DNA of 64,000 nucleotides from Sandaracinobacter neustonicus (GCF_006385875.1 NZ_VFSU01000026.1:166501-230500), one strand, 5' to 3'. Shown: positions 36,540-46,274, numbered from the stretch's first letter. Program-made: numbers and translations. Notes: generated by a model from the letters alone, not told the origin.

Positions 36540-39500
36540 TCAGCGCCGCTTGCTCTTGAACACTCCCGGAATCGCGGGCCGCTGCACCGGCGCGGGCTTC
36601 ACCGGCTCCGGCTTCGCCTCCACGCTGCGCAGGGCGGCCTGCGCCAGCCCGCGCGCCAGTGCCACGGCACCGGCCAGCCGGGCTTCGCCATTGCCGAAAT
36701 CGCGGGCGAGGAACAGCTTCTGATCCGGCCGCAGTTTCGCCTGCCCTTTCAGCCGGTTGATCCACTCCACCAGACCCGCCGGGTTGGGGAAGATATCGTC
36801 CACGAAGGTGATGAGCGCGCCTTTCGGCCCCACCTCGATCTTCTGCACATGCGCCTTTTTTGCGGCGTTCCTTGCCTCCACGATCTTCAGCAGGTTGGCG
36901 GCGCCTTCGGGCAGCGGGCCGAAGCGGTCGATCATTTCGGCGGCGAAGGCCTCGATCCCGCCCTTGTCCCGCAGGTCCGCCGCGCGGCGATACAGCGCCA
37001 TGCGCAGCGCCAGATCGGGCACATAATCTTCCGGGATCATCACCGGCGCGTCGACGGAAATGGTCGGCGAGGTTGGGTCTTCCGGCGGCCGCAGCCCGCG
37101 TGCCTCGGCCTTGGCGGCGACGATCGCGTCTTCCAGCATCGATTGATACAGCTCGAAGCCCACCTCGCGGATATGGCCGGATTGCTCGTCGCCCAGCAGA
37201 TTGCCCGCGCCGCGCTGATCCAGATCGTGGCTGGCCAGTTCGAAACCCGCCCCCAGCGAATCCAGCGAAGCCAGCACCTGCAGCCGCTTTTCCGCCGCCG
37301 CCGTCAGCGTGCCGTCCGCCGCCGTCGTCAGCAGCGCATAGGCGCGGCGCTTGGCGCGCCCCACCCGGCCGCGCAGCTGATACAGCTGCGCCAGCCCGAA
37401 CATGTCCGCCCGGTGGACGATCAGCGTGTTGGCGTTGGGAATGTCGATCCCGGATTCGACGATGGTGGTGGAAACCAGCACATCGAACCGCTGATCGGTG
37501 AAGGCCGTCATCCGGTCTTCGATCTCGCCCGCTGCCATCTGCCCGTGCGCCGTCACATAACGCACTTCGGGCACCTCCTCGCGCAGGAAGGCCTCGATGT
37601 CGGGCAGGTCGGAAATGCGCGGCACCACCAGGAAGCTTTGCCCGCCGCGATAATGTTCGCGCAGCAGCGCCTCGCGCACCACCACCGGGTCCCATGGTGA
37701 AACCGTGGTGCGCACCGCCAGCCGATCCACCGGCGGCGTGGCGATCACGGACAGTTCGCGGATGCCGGACAGCGCCATCTGCAAGGTGCGCGGAATGGGC
37801 GTCGCCGTCAGCGTCAGCACATGCACGTCGTGGCGCAGCGCCTTCAGCCGCTCCTTGTGGGTCACGCCGAAGCGCTGTTCTTCGTCCACGATCACGAGGC
37901 CCAGCCGCTTGAACTCCACCCCCTTGGCCAGAATGGCGTGGGTGCCCACCACGATATCGACGCTGCCGTCGGCCAGCCCTTCGCGCGTGGCCTTGGCCTC
38001 GGCGGCGGGCACGAGGCGGGAGAGCGCGCCCACCTTCAGCCCCGTTTCGGCGAAGCGGTCGCGGAAGGTCGCGGCATGCTGGCGCGCCAGCAGTGTGGTG
38101 GGGCACACCACCGCCACCTGCGATCCGTTGGAGGCCGCGACATAGGCCGCGCGCAGCGCCACCTCCGTCTTGCCGAAGCCAACGTCGCCGCAGATCAGCC
38201 GGTCCATCGGGCGGCCCCCGCCGAGGTCTTCGATCACGTCGGCTGTCGCCTTCAGCTGATCGTCCGTTTCGGCCCATGGGAATTTGTCGAGGAAGGCGGC
38301 ATAGCCCTGCGCGTCCAGCTCGAAGGCGTCGGCTTCGCGGGTGGCGCGCAGCGCGGCGGTTTTCAGCAGCTCGTGCGCGATCTCGCGGATGCGCTCCTTC
38401 ATGCGCGCCTTGCGCTGCTGCCAGCCTGTCCCGCCCAGCCTGTCGAGCGTCACACCCTCATTCTCGCTGCCATAGCGGGAGAGCACGTCGAGATTCTCGA
38501 CCGGCACATAGAGCTTGTCGCCGCCGGCATATTCCAGCGCCACGGTATCGTGCGCGGCCCCGGACACGGTGATCGGCACCAGCCCCAGATAGCGGCCGAT
38601 GCCATGATCCTGATGGACCACCAGCTCGCCCGCCTCCAGCGTCTGCAGGTCTTTCAGGAAAGCATCGGCTTTCCGCGCGGAGCGGCGGCGCACCAGCCGG
38701 TCACCCAGCATGTCCTGCTCGGTCCAGATTTCCGCGTCTGCGTGGCGGAAGCCGCTGTCCAGCCCCAGCACCACCATCGGCACCGCGCCGTTGGCGGCAG
38801 CGCCCAGCGCGGCCTGCCAGCCCGCCGCCGGGAGCAGCGATTGCGCCCCCTGTTCCTTCAGCAAGCCGCCCAGCCGTTCGCGCGAGCCTTCGGAGTAAGC
38901 CGCAAGGATCGGCCTGCGCCCCTCGGCCGCCACGGCACCCAGCCGCTCGGCGATCGCCTTGTACACCGGCACGCCACCGGCCGCCGCCGCCACCCGCGCG
39001 GGTGCGAAATCCACCGGCGGCAGCCCGCCCAGATCCAGCCCGTCTTCGCCGGGCAGCGCGCTCGTCTGATGCGCGGCGGCGATATGCGCGGCCCATTCGT
39101 CGCGGCCCAGATACAAGGCCTCGGGCGGTAGCGGCCGATACAGCGCCGCGCCCAGCTTCGTCTTGCCTTTCAGCGGCGTTTTCAGCGCCTCCACCCGGTT
39201 CTGGTGGTAATCGGCGATGGCTTCGAAGCGCGCGTCGGCAGCGGCCGCCAGCCCGCTGTCGGCCACGATGATGTCGCCCTCGGCCAACCAGTCCCACAGG
39301 GTCACCAGCCCCGGCTCGAACAGCGGCAGGAAATGATCGAGGCCCGCCGCTCGCCGCCCCTCGCTCGCCGCCTGATACAGCGGATCGGAGGTCGCCGCCG
39401 CGCCGAACCGTTCCAGCCAGCCCGCGCGGAAGGCCTTGATGCGCGCGTCGTCCAGCAACAGTTCGGAAACCGGCAACAGGGTGAAGCCCGGCGATTTGCC

Positions 39501-40118
39501 GGTGGTCAGCTGGGTCAGCGGATCGATCAGCCGGATCGCGTCCACTTCGTCGCCGAAGAAATCCAGCCGCACGCCACTGCCGAGGCCGGGCGGCACGATA
39601 TCCACCAAGCCACCGCGCACCGCGAAATCGCCCGCGTCGGCCACGCTGTCCACCCGCGTATAGCCCGCGCGCAGCAGCGTCTGCACCAGCGCATCCCGGC
39701 CGATGCGCGTGCCCTGCTCGATCCGCAGCGTCGCGCCCGCGATCACCTCTTTGGGCAGCAGCCGCTGGCTCGCGGCGCTCACCGTCGTTACCAGCAGTTC
39801 CGGCCCGGTGGGCGCATTCGCCAGCGCGGCCAGCCCCGCCAGCCGCTCCGCCAGATTGCGCTGGCCGGGGCTGGCGCGATCATAGGGCAGGCAATCCCAG
39901 CCCGGCAGCCAGATCGGCGTCACATCGGGCGCGAAAAAGGGCGCGGCCTCCACCACGGCGCGGCCCGCCGCTTCGTCGGCGGCGATCAGCACGGCACGAC
40001 GTCCATCCAGCCCGGCTGCGCGCGCGAGGCCCGCCATTAACAGCGGCAGCAGCCCGGCGGGTGTGCCCGTCAGCCTGAGCGGCCGCGAACTGCCCGCGAT
40101 CTGCTCGATGGGCAGCAT
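36540..40118 (-). CDS. mfd: Transcription-repair coupling factor
   Basis: DNA translocase of 1192 residues that removes RNA polymerase stalled at lesions and recruits UvrA. The UvrB-like N-terminal region (LPGWDCLPYDRASP), the RNA-polymerase-interacting domain (about 480-560, ending YVPVENLDVLSRY), the helicase Walker A GDVGFGKTE near 643, the DEEQRFGV box near 745 and the TRCF C-terminal domain are in order. The start at 40118 shares one base with the sdhE stop; the 79 extra residues of the longer frame come from the sdhE coding strand in another frame. Slightly longer than the E. coli protein. Confidence 0.96.
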   Translation of the reverse strand: MLPIEQIAGSSRPLRLTGTPAGLLPLLMAGLARAAGLDGRRAVLIAADEAAGRAVVEAAPFFAPDVTPIWLPGWDCLPYDRASPGQRNLAERLAGLAALANAPTGPELLVTTVSAASQRLLPKEVIAGATLRIEQGTRIGRDALVQTLLRAGYTRVDSVADAGDFAVRGGLVDIVPPGLGSGVRLDFFGDEVDAIRLIDPLTQLTTGKSPGFTLLPVSELLLDDARIKAFRAGWLERFGAAATSDPLYQAASEGRRAAGLDHFLPLFEPGLVTLWDWLAEGDIIVADSGLAAAADARFEAIADYHQNRVEALKTPLKGKTKLGAALYRPLPPEALYLGRDEWAAHIAAAHQTSALPGEDGLDLGGLPPVDFAPARVAAAAGGVPVYKAIAERLGAVAAEGRRPILAAYSEGSRERLGGLLKEQGAQSLLPAAGWQAALGAAANGAVPMVVLGLDSGFRHADAEIWTEQDMLGDRLVRRRSARKADAFLKDLQTLEAGELVVHQDHGIGRYLGLVPITVSGAAHDTVALEYAGGDKLYVPVENLDVLSRYGSENEGVTLDRLGGTGWQQRKARMKERIREIAHELLKTAALRATREADAFELDAQGYAAFLDKFPWAETDDQLKATADVIEDLGGGRPMDRLICGDVGFGKTEVALRAAYVAASNGSQVAVVCPTTLLARQHAATFRDRFAETGLKVGALSRLVPAAEAKATREGLADGSVDIVVGTHAILAKGVEFKRLGLVIVDEEQRFGVTHKERLKALRHDVHVLTLTATPIPRTLQMALSGIRELSVIATPPVDRLAVRTTVSPWDPVVVREALLREHYRGGQSFLVVPRISDLPDIEAFLREEVPEVRYVTAHGQMAAGEIEDRMTAFTDQRFDVLVSTTIVESGIDIPNANTLIVHRADMFGLAQLYQLRGRVGRAKRRAYALLTTAADGTLTAAAEKRLQVLASLDSLGAGFELASHDLDQRGAGNLLGDEQSGHIREVGFELYQSMLEDAIVAAKAEARGLRPPEDPTSPTISVDAPVMIPEDYVPDLALRMALYRRAADLRDKGGIEAFAAEMIDRFGPLPEGAANLLKIVEARNAAKKAHVQKIEVGPKGALITFVDDIFPNPAGLVEWINRLKGQAKLRPDQKLFLARDFGNGEARLAGAVALARGLAQAALRSVEAKPEPVKPAPVQRPAIPGVFKSKRR

Positions 40119-40387
40119 CAGCGCGGCACCAGCTTCAGATAATCCTTGGCCATCAGCCGCTGCATCCACGGCCCGGCCAGATGCGCAGGCACCTCGGCCG
40201 CGCCGAAGGCCCATGCCAAAATGTCCACATCCTGCTCTTCCAGCAGCGCTTCCAGCCACACGCGCCCGTCCGCGTCCATCTCGTCCACCCAGCGTTCGGC
40301 GAAGCCGCCCACCAACATGTCGGCTTCCTTGATGCCGCGATGAGTCGCCCGCCACAGGGTGCGCTTGCGCCAGGCTTCTGCATCCAT
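40118..40387 (-). CDS. sdhE: Succinate dehydrogenase assembly factor 2 (FAD assembly factor)
   Basis: Protein of 89 residues that helps insert covalent FAD into SdhA. It shows the family core RKRTLWRATHRGIKEADMLVGGFAE, the conserved RGxxE with Gly-Phe, and the C-terminal AWAFGAAEVP. The start ATG 40387 has GGAGAC five bases upstream; a TTG four codons earlier is less likely. One-base overlap with mfd. Divergent from recG, an arrangement conserved in alphaproteobacteria. Confidence 0.92.
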   Translation of the reverse strand: MDAEAWRKRTLWRATHRGIKEADMLVGGFAERWVDEMDADGRVWLEALLEEQDVDILAWAFGAAEVPAHLAGPWMQRLMAKDYLKLVPR

Positions 40388-40459
40388 CGCCGTCTCCAAT
40401 GCCGAAATGGCAGCCTCGCAGATTTGCGGGCCGCCTGAAGGGTTGCTACCCGCCTAACG

Positions 40460-42532
40460 ATGCGCCCGGATCGGCTCAACCCCCTGTTTGCCGAGACGGC
40501 CTCGCTGCCCGGCGTTGGCCCCGCCGCCGTGCGCGCGTTGGAACGGCTGGAGATCCGCCGCACGCGCGACCTGCTGTTCCACTTCCCCGTCGGCTGGCGG
40601 GAGACCCGATTCGCCCCCAGCCTCGCCGGCGTGACAGAGGGGGAGCGAATCAGCATCGCCGTCCGCATCCTCTCGCACGAGCCGTCGCGCGGGCGCGGCC
40701 CGTTGCGCATCATCGCCGATGACGCCTCGGGAATCGGCCTGCTGCTGGCCTTCTTCGGCCCCAAATCGCACGGCCTCGCCGCCCGATTCCCCATCGGCGC
40801 GGAGCTGACGGTGGCCGGGCGGCTGGAGCTTTGGAACGGCCGCTTCCAGATCATCCACCCGGAACTCCGCAAGGCCGACACGCCGGACACCGAACCCGTT
40901 TATGCCCTGACGGAGGGGATGACCTCGCGGCGGATCGCCGGGCTGGTGCAGGCCGCGCTGCCGAAAATCCCGCAGCTGGACGAATGGATCGAGCCGGGCC
41001 TGCTGAGCAAACGCGGCTGGCCCGGCTTTGCAGCGGCGCTGACACAGGTGCACAGCACGCCGGGAAGCGAGGGCGCGCGGGACAGGCTGGCCTATGACGA
41101 ACTGCTCGCCACCCAACTGGCATGGGCGCTGGTGCGCGCCCGCCGCCGCCGCCAGCGCGGTCAGCCGCTGCAAGGCAACGGGCGGCTGACGGAGGCGCTG
41201 CTGGCGCAGCTGCCATGGGCGCTGACGGGCGCACAGCGCCACGCCGTGTCCGAAATCGCAGGCGACATGGCCACGCCTCACGCCATGCTGCGGCTGCTGC
41301 AAGGCGATGTCGGCTCGGGCAAAACGCTGGTGGCGCTGCTGGCGCTGCTGATCGCGGTGGAGGCAGGCGCGCAGGGCGCGTTCCTTGCCCCCACGGATCT
41401 GCTGGCGCGCCAGCATCACGCCACGCTGCAAAAGCTGCTGGGCAACCTGCCCGTCCGCCTCGGATTCCTCTCCGGCCGGGAAAAGGGCAAGGCGCGCGAG
41501 GCCGTGCTGGCGGCGCTGGCGGCGGGCGAGATCGACATCCTCGTCGGCACCCACGCCATTTTCTCCGGCAGCGTGCAATATCACCGGCTCGGCCTTGCGG
41601 TGGTGGATGAACAGCATCGCTTCGGCGTGGCGCAGCGGCTGATGCTGGCGGAAAAGGCCGATGTGCCGCCACATCTGGTGGTCATGACGGCCACACCCAT
41701 CCCGCGCACGCTGGCGCTGGCGCAATTCGGCGAAATGGACGTGTCGAAGCTGGATGAGCGCCCCCCCGGCCGCCAGCCGGTGGAAACCCGCATCATGTCG
41801 CTGCCCCGGCTGGATGAAGTGCTGGACGGCCTCGCCCGCCACATTGCCACCGGCGCGCAGGCTTATTGGGTCTGCCCGTTGCTGGATGCCGGCGCAGACG
41901 AGGAAACCGTTGCCGATCCGGACGCAGCCGCCCCGGCCGTCGCCCGCGCCGCAGCGCTCCGCCAGCGCTTCGGCGACAAGGTGGCGCTGGTGCACGGCAA
42001 GCTGCAAGGTGCCGCGCGGGACAGGGAAATGGCTCGCTTTCAGCAGGGCGAAGCCGCCATCCTCGTCGCCACCACGGTGATCGAAGTGGGGGTGGACGTG
42101 CCCAACGCCAGCCTGATGGTGATCGAGGGCGCGGAACGCTTCGGCCTCGCCCAGTTGCACCAGCTGCGCGGCCGGGTGGGGCGCGGCACCGCCCGCTCCG
42201 TCTGCCTGCTGCTGCGCGGCGACAATCTGTCCGAAACCGCGAAGGAACGGCTGCGGATGATGCGCAGCACGGATGACGGCTTCGCCATCGCCGAAGCAGA
42301 CCTCCGCCTGCGCGGCGCAGGCGAGCTGCTGGGCACCCGCCAGTCCGGCGAACAGGGCTTCGGCATCGCCACCCCCGAACAGGTCGCCCGCCTGCTGCAA
42401 ACCGCGCACGACGACGCCCGGCTGCTGATCGAACGCGACGGCGGCCTCACCGGGCCACGCGGCGAAGCGGCGCGAAACCTGCTCTACCTGTTCGAAAAAG
42501 ACGCCGCCGTTGCGACATTGCGTGGCGGTTAA
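40460..42532 (+). CDS. recG: ATP-dependent DNA helicase RecG
   Basis: Branch-migrating helicase of 690 residues that processes stalled forks and Holliday junctions. An OB-fold wedge domain is at about 50-150, Walker A GDVGSGKT at 282-289, the DEQH box in VVDEQHRFGVAQR near 383, motif TATPIPRTLA and the C-terminal helicase segments EVGVDVPNA and QLHQLRGRVGRG, followed by the RecG-specific C-terminal helical hook. Divergent from sdhE-mfd. Full length. Confidence 0.97.
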   Translation: MRPDRLNPLFAETASLPGVGPAAVRALERLEIRRTRDLLFHFPVGWRETRFAPSLAGVTEGERISIAVRILSHEPSRGRGPLRIIADDASGIGLLLAFFGPKSHGLAARFPIGAELTVAGRLELWNGRFQIIHPELRKADTPDTEPVYALTEGMTSRRIAGLVQAALPKIPQLDEWIEPGLLSKRGWPGFAAALTQVHSTPGSEGARDRLAYDELLATQLAWALVRARRRRQRGQPLQGNGRLTEALLAQLPWALTGAQRHAVSEIAGDMATPHAMLRLLQGDVGSGKTLVALLALLIAVEAGAQGAFLAPTDLLARQHHATLQKLLGNLPVRLGFLSGREKGKAREAVLAALAAGEIDILVGTHAIFSGSVQYHRLGLAVVDEQHRFGVAQRLMLAEKADVPPHLVVMTATPIPRTLALAQFGEMDVSKLDERPPGRQPVETRIMSLPRLDEVLDGLARHIATGAQAYWVCPLLDAGADEETVADPDAAAPAVARAAALRQRFGDKVALVHGKLQGAARDREMARFQQGEAAILVATTVIEVGVDVPNASLMVIEGAERFGLAQLHQLRGRVGRGTARSVCLLLRGDNLSETAKERLRMMRSTDDGFAIAEADLRLRGAGELLGTRQSGEQGFGIATPEQVARLLQTAHDDARLLIERDGGLTGPRGEAARNLLYLFEKDAAVATLRGG

Positions 42533-42581
42533 GCGACAGCGCGTCCTTGGAAATGTCACAGTGTTGCGTTAACTCGGCGGC

Positions 42582-43103
42582 ATGACTGACAGGAAATCCC
42601 GGGCCGCCGTTGTTTTGGCCGGCCTGCTTGCCCTCTCCCCGATCATCCCGGCCAGCGCCGCGATGGGTCCGCCGCAACGCCCGGGGCAACCCGCGACGCA
42701 AGCGCTTGAGGACCTGCCCACCAACACCCTGCTCAGCCGGGGCGTGGCCGCCTTCAAAGCCGCCGATTACGCCACCGCACGCGACCATTTCCGCATCCTC
42801 GCCCAGCGCGAAAATCCCACGGCGGAAACCCTGCTGGGCACCATGACCGCCAAGGGACAAGGCGCAGCCAAAGACGACGCCATCGCCGCCGCATGGTATC
42901 TGCGCGCCGCCCGCCGCGGCTACGCCCCCGCCCAACTCGCACTGGCAGACGCCTTCGCCAGAGGCCGGGGCGTGCCGCAGGACACCGCCCGCGCCCACAC
43001 ACTGGCCAAAGCCGCAGCCTCCCAAGGCCTGCCCGGCGCCGCCCAACTCGCCAGCCGACTGGGGCCGGAACGCTACGCGATGCTGGCTGGCGGGCGACCC
43101 TGA
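42582..43103 (+). CDS. Exported Sel1/TPR-like repeat protein
   Basis: Protein of 173 residues with a signal peptide (VVLAGLLALSPIIPASAA) and two to three Sel1-type helical repeats at about 50-160 (for example AAAWYLRAARRGYAPAQLALADAFARG and GVPQDTARAHTLAKAAASQGLPGAAQLA). Such repeats mediate protein-protein contacts, often in envelope signalling or peptidoglycan-related functions. It follows recG by 49 bases and could be on the same transcript. Partner unknown. Confidence 0.82.
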   Translation: MTDRKSRAAVVLAGLLALSPIIPASAAMGPPQRPGQPATQALEDLPTNTLLSRGVAAFKAADYATARDHFRILAQRENPTAETLLGTMTAKGQGAAKDDAIAAAWYLRAARRGYAPAQLALADAFARGRGVPQDTARAHTLAKAAASQGLPGAAQLASRLGPERYAMLAGGRP

Positions 43104-43315
43104 GACGGTAGAGGCAGGGGCTCTGCCCCTGCACCCCGCAAGGGGCGTGACGCCCCTTGACCCCCGAAGTTTTGGGAAGAGGCCCCCATTGCAGGGCAGT
43201 GCAGCCCGCACGTCGCTGCTCGGGGGCCTCTTCCCAAAACTTATGGAGGTGCAGGAGGGTCACCCTCCTGCTGGGGGTGCAGGGGGCAAAGCCCCCTGCC
43301 TCCAACGCCTCCGCG
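43104..43315. repeat. Hairpin-rich intergenic repeat with 21-bp perfect inverted pair
   Basis: Between convergent genes. It contains GGGGCTCTGCCCC, AGGGGCGTGACGCCCCT, then a perfect 21-base inverted pair at 43167-43187 and 43222-43242 (AAGTTTTGGGAAGAGGCCCC arms), then AGGAGGGTCACCCTCCT and GGGGGCAAAGCCCCC. Four nested palindromes in about 200 bases; probably also terminates both flanking transcripts. Confidence 0.8.
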
Positions 43316-44530
43316 TCACCCCGCCGTCAGCAGCGCGTGGCGTTTCTTGCCCAGGCTCAGCTTGGCGGGGGCGGTGATGGGTTGGGTTGGGTCGGTGGCG
43401 GGTTCGCCGTCGATGCGGACTGCGTTTTCGCCGATTTTGCGCCGGGCTTCGCCTTTGGATGCGGCGAGGCCGGTCAGCACCAGGGCGTCGATCAGCGGCG
43501 TGGGGTCGCTGATGGCGAAGCTGGGCAGGGCTTCGCCGGCACCACCTTCGGCGAAGGTGGCGCGCGCGGTGGCTTCCGCTGCGGCGGCGGCGTCCGCGCC
43601 GCGGCAGAGCGTGGTGGCGGCGTTGGCGAGCGCGATCTTGGCGTCGTTGATGTCCGCGCCTTGCAGCGATTCCAGCCGCGCGATCTCGTCGTCGGGCATG
43701 TCGGTGAACAGGCGCAGGAACTTGCCGACGTCGCGGTCATCGACGTTGCGCCAATATTGCCAATAGTCCCAATCGGGCAGCTGTTCGCGGTTCAGCCAGA
43801 CGGCGCCGCCCGCTGTTTTGCCCATTTTGGAGCCGTCGGCGTTGGTGATGAGCGGGGTGGTGAGGCCGTACAGCTCCGCGCCGGAGACGCGGCGGCCGAG
43901 GTCGATCCCTTGGGTGATGTTTCCCCATTGGTCCGATCCACCCATCTGCATCACGCAGGCATAACGGCGGTTCAGCTCGACGAAGTCGTAGCTTTGCAGG
44001 ACCATGTAGTTGAATTCGATGAAACTCAGCGGCTGATCGCGTTCCAGCCGCAGCCGCACCGAATCCATGGTCAGCATGCGGTTCACGCTGAAATGGCGGC
44101 CGTAATCGCGCAGGAAGTCGATGTAGTTCAGCTGTTCCAGCCACTCGGCATTGTCGGCCATGATCGCGTCGGAGGGGCCGTCGCCGAAGGTCAGGAAGCG
44201 TTCGAACACGCGTTTGATGCTGGCCTTGTTGGCGTCGATGGTGGCCTGATCCAGCATCTGCCGCTGGGTGTCCTTCCCGGAAGGATCGCCCACCTTGGTG
44301 GTGCCGCCGCCCATCAGCGCGATGGGCTTGCCGCCATGCTGCTGCAACCGGCGCAGCATCATGATCGACATCAGGTGGCCGATGTGCAGCGAAGGGCCGG
44401 TCAGATCGAAGCCGACATAGGCCGTCAGGCCGGGCTTTAGCGCGCGCGCGTCGATGGCGGCGGCGTCCGTCAACTGGTGGATGTAGCCCCGGCGCTCCAG
44501 GGTCTGCAGATATTCGCTCTTGTAGCTCAT
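43316..44530 (-). CDS. tyrS: Tyrosyl-tRNA synthetase
   Basis: Class I synthetase of 404 residues. The HIGH motif is H49-I-G-H52, and the KMSKS loop reads K235-M-G-K-T239. The tyrosine site residues are in AYVGFDLTGPSLHIGH and the segment QMGGSDQWGNITQG. An S4 RNA-binding domain occupies about 340-404 (GLAASKGEARRKIGENAVRI). Divergent from anmK. Annotation is secure. Confidence 0.97.
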   Translation of the reverse strand: MSYKSEYLQTLERRGYIHQLTDAAAIDARALKPGLTAYVGFDLTGPSLHIGHLMSIMMLRRLQQHGGKPIALMGGGTTKVGDPSGKDTQRQMLDQATIDANKASIKRVFERFLTFGDGPSDAIMADNAEWLEQLNYIDFLRDYGRHFSVNRMLTMDSVRLRLERDQPLSFIEFNYMVLQSYDFVELNRRYACVMQMGGSDQWGNITQGIDLGRRVSGAELYGLTTPLITNADGSKMGKTAGGAVWLNREQLPDWDYWQYWRNVDDRDVGKFLRLFTDMPDDEIARLESLQGADINDAKIALANAATTLCRGADAAAAAEATARATFAEGGAGEALPSFAISDPTPLIDALVLTGLAASKGEARRKIGENAVRIDGEPATDPTQPITAPAKLSLGKKRHALLTAG

Positions 44531-44555
44531 GGCAGTGCCGCTCTAGGCGCAAAGC

Positions 44556-45653
44556 ATGGCGTCTGAAAAGCATATCGTCATCGGTTTGATGTCCGGCACT
44601 TCGGTGGACGCGGTCGACGCCGCCCTGATCGAGACCGACGGGGAAGGGCATGTGCGCGGGATTTCAGCGCATGACCGGCCCTACACGGATGCTGAGCGGG
44701 CGCTGATCCGCCGCGCCGCCGCCCGCGCGCTGGAGCTTCCTGCCCCGGCCGCAGACCCGCTGATCGCGGAAGCCGAACAACTGCTGACACAGGCCCATAC
44801 CGAAGCCGTGCTGGCGCTGCCGGGGCAGGAACAGGCGACGCTGATCGGCTTCCACGGCCAGACGGTGGCGCACCGGCCGCCCAGTTCGGGTCATCCGAAC
44901 CCCTTCACATGGCAGATCGGCGACGCCGCGTTGCTGGCGCGCCGCACCGGGCGGCCGGTGGTGCATGATTTCCGCAGCGCGGACGTGGCGGCGGGCGGGG
45001 AAGGCGCGCCGCTCGCACCGGGCTATCACCGGGCGCTGGCCTCCAACGTGGAGCGGCCGGTGGGAATATTGAACCTCGGCGGGGTGGGCAACCTCACATG
45101 GTTCGATGAGGCAGGCGGCTGGGGCGCGTTCGACACCGGCCCGGCCAACGGCCTGATCGACGATTGGGTTCAGCAGCACACAGGCGCGCGCTATGATGCG
45201 GGCGGGGCGCTGGCGGCCTCCGGCCGGGTAGATGAAATCGCGCTGGCCGCGCTTGCGGGCGGCATCGGCCCGGAGGGCAGCCCCCGCTCGTTCGACCGCG
45301 CCGATTTCTCCGTCGAAGCGGTCAGCGCGCTGTCGGCCGCAGACGGCGCGGCGACGCTGACGGCCTTCACGGCGGAGAGCATTGCCCGCACGCTCCGCCC
45401 GCTACCGGTGCGGATGAAGAAGTTGCTGGTAACGGGCGGCGGGCGGCACAACCCCACGCTGATGCGCATGATCGCCGCGCGCACCGGCATCCCCGCCGAA
45501 CCGGTGGAAACGCAAGGCTGGCACGGCGACGCGCTGGAAGCACAGGCCTTCGGCTGGCTGGCGGTGCGGCATTTGAAGGGACTGCCGCTCAGCTGGCCGG
45601 AAACCACCGGAGTTCCAGCCCCCACGCCGGGCGGGCGGCTGGCCCGGCCCTGA
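44556..45653 (+). CDS. anmK: Anhydro-N-acetylmuramic acid kinase
   Basis: Kinase of 365 residues that cleaves and phosphorylates 1,6-anhydroMurNAc to MurNAc-6-phosphate during peptidoglycan recycling. The ATP-binding GLMSGTSVDAVDAALI is at the N-terminus, with GFHGQTVAHRP, DFRSADVAAGGEGAPL (catalytic Asp) and VTGGGRHNPTLM further on. The 25-base gap to the divergent tyrS implies overlapping promoters. Full length. Confidence 0.96.
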   Translation: MASEKHIVIGLMSGTSVDAVDAALIETDGEGHVRGISAHDRPYTDAERALIRRAAARALELPAPAADPLIAEAEQLLTQAHTEAVLALPGQEQATLIGFHGQTVAHRPPSSGHPNPFTWQIGDAALLARRTGRPVVHDFRSADVAAGGEGAPLAPGYHRALASNVERPVGILNLGGVGNLTWFDEAGGWGAFDTGPANGLIDDWVQQHTGARYDAGGALAASGRVDEIALAALAGGIGPEGSPRSFDRADFSVEAVSALSAADGAATLTAFTAESIARTLRPLPVRMKKLLVTGGGRHNPTLMRMIAARTGIPAEPVETQGWHGDALEAQAFGWLAVRHLKGLPLSWPETTGVPAPTPGGRLARP

Positions 45654-45663
45654 GGCAGCGGCT

Positions 45664-45684
45664 CCGGGGGCGGTCTGCCCCCGG
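45664..45684. terminator. GC hairpin between convergent anmK and urcA-family gene
   Basis: Perfect CCGGGGGC / GCCCCCGG stem with GGTCT loop, 10 bases after the anmK stop and 12 before the end of the convergent gene. No U-tract on either strand. Confidence 0.5.
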
Positions 45685-45696
45685 GCCACTGGCAAC

Positions 45697-46035
45697 TCAG
45701 TTGCTGGCAAACGCCGCCTTGCGGGCGCGGCTCGACTGGATCGCGCTGGCGATCTGGGCGTCGAACTGGGCGGCGGTTTCGGCTTCGCAGCGCTCGCGCT
45801 CTGCGCGGACTGCGCTGGATTCCAGCGCCGGATTGGTGGCGCAGATGGATTTGGCGGCGCGGACAAGGCGGCGCTCCAGCTGGGCGCGGCCGTCGGCGCT
45901 TTCCAGATTCAGGTCGGAATAGCTCACGCTGCGCACGCCGGGCACGCCGCTCGAATCCGCCGCTGCGGCAGGGGCTGCCAGCGCGGCGGCCGCGACAAGT
46001 CCAAGGGTGGCGATCAGGCTGCTGTTGACGATCAT
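45697..46035 (-). CDS. UrcA family protein
   Basis: Exported protein of 112 residues of the UrcA family (common in sphingomonads and relatives). Signal peptide about 1-25 (SSLIATLGLVAAAALAAPAAAA). The mature part has the family pattern VSYSDLNLESADGRAQLERRL then AAKSICA with Cys, and a second Cys in RERCEAE, probably a disulfide pair. GGGAGAA precedes the ATG at 46035. Function unknown. A well-formed promoter lies about 90 bases upstream. Confidence 0.87.
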   Translation of the reverse strand: MIVNSSLIATLGLVAAAALAAPAAAADSSGVPGVRSVSYSDLNLESADGRAQLERRLVRAAKSICATNPALESSAVRAERERCEAETAAQFDAQIASAIQSSRARKAAFASN

Positions 46036-46121
46036 GGCAAAAATTCTCCCTCGATATCCGTTCGGAAGGACTGTGCCGGGCCGTGCGCAACTGGCCGGAC
46101 CGGCGTTTCCGATCGAGAGAA

Positions 46122-46150
46122 AAGCTATGCTCATGTCAGAAATGTGTCAA
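46122..46150 (-). promoter_or_regulatory. Sigma-70 promoter of the urcA-family gene
   Basis: Minus-strand TTGACA (46145-46150) and TAGCTT (46122-46127) with exactly 17 bases between. The region is notably AT-rich for this genome. The leader to the ATG is about 80 bases. Confidence 0.6.
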
Positions 46151-46240
46151 CGCACTGTCATAAAACTTTAACTAAAATCGTTATACTTAATTCCCCAGAT
46201 TCGAACTTGTCATTCGAGTTGAGCGCAACTCACTGAAACC

Positions 46241-46274
46241 AAAGAAAAAGGCCCCGGCTTTCGCCGAGGCCTTT
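46241..46274 (-). terminator. Intrinsic terminator of the alpha/beta-hydrolase gene
   Basis: Read on the minus strand: AAAGGCC-T-CGGC, loop GAAA, GCCG-G-GGCCTTT, then TTCTTTGG. It lies 25 bases beyond the stop codon at 46299. A near-symmetric A-run makes it partly bidirectional. Confidence 0.8.

Noticed and set aside
36322-38277. 651-residue minus-strand frame in the mfd region
   Set aside because: Alternative frame of mfd reading into a palindromic repeat; Arg/Gly-rich without domains.
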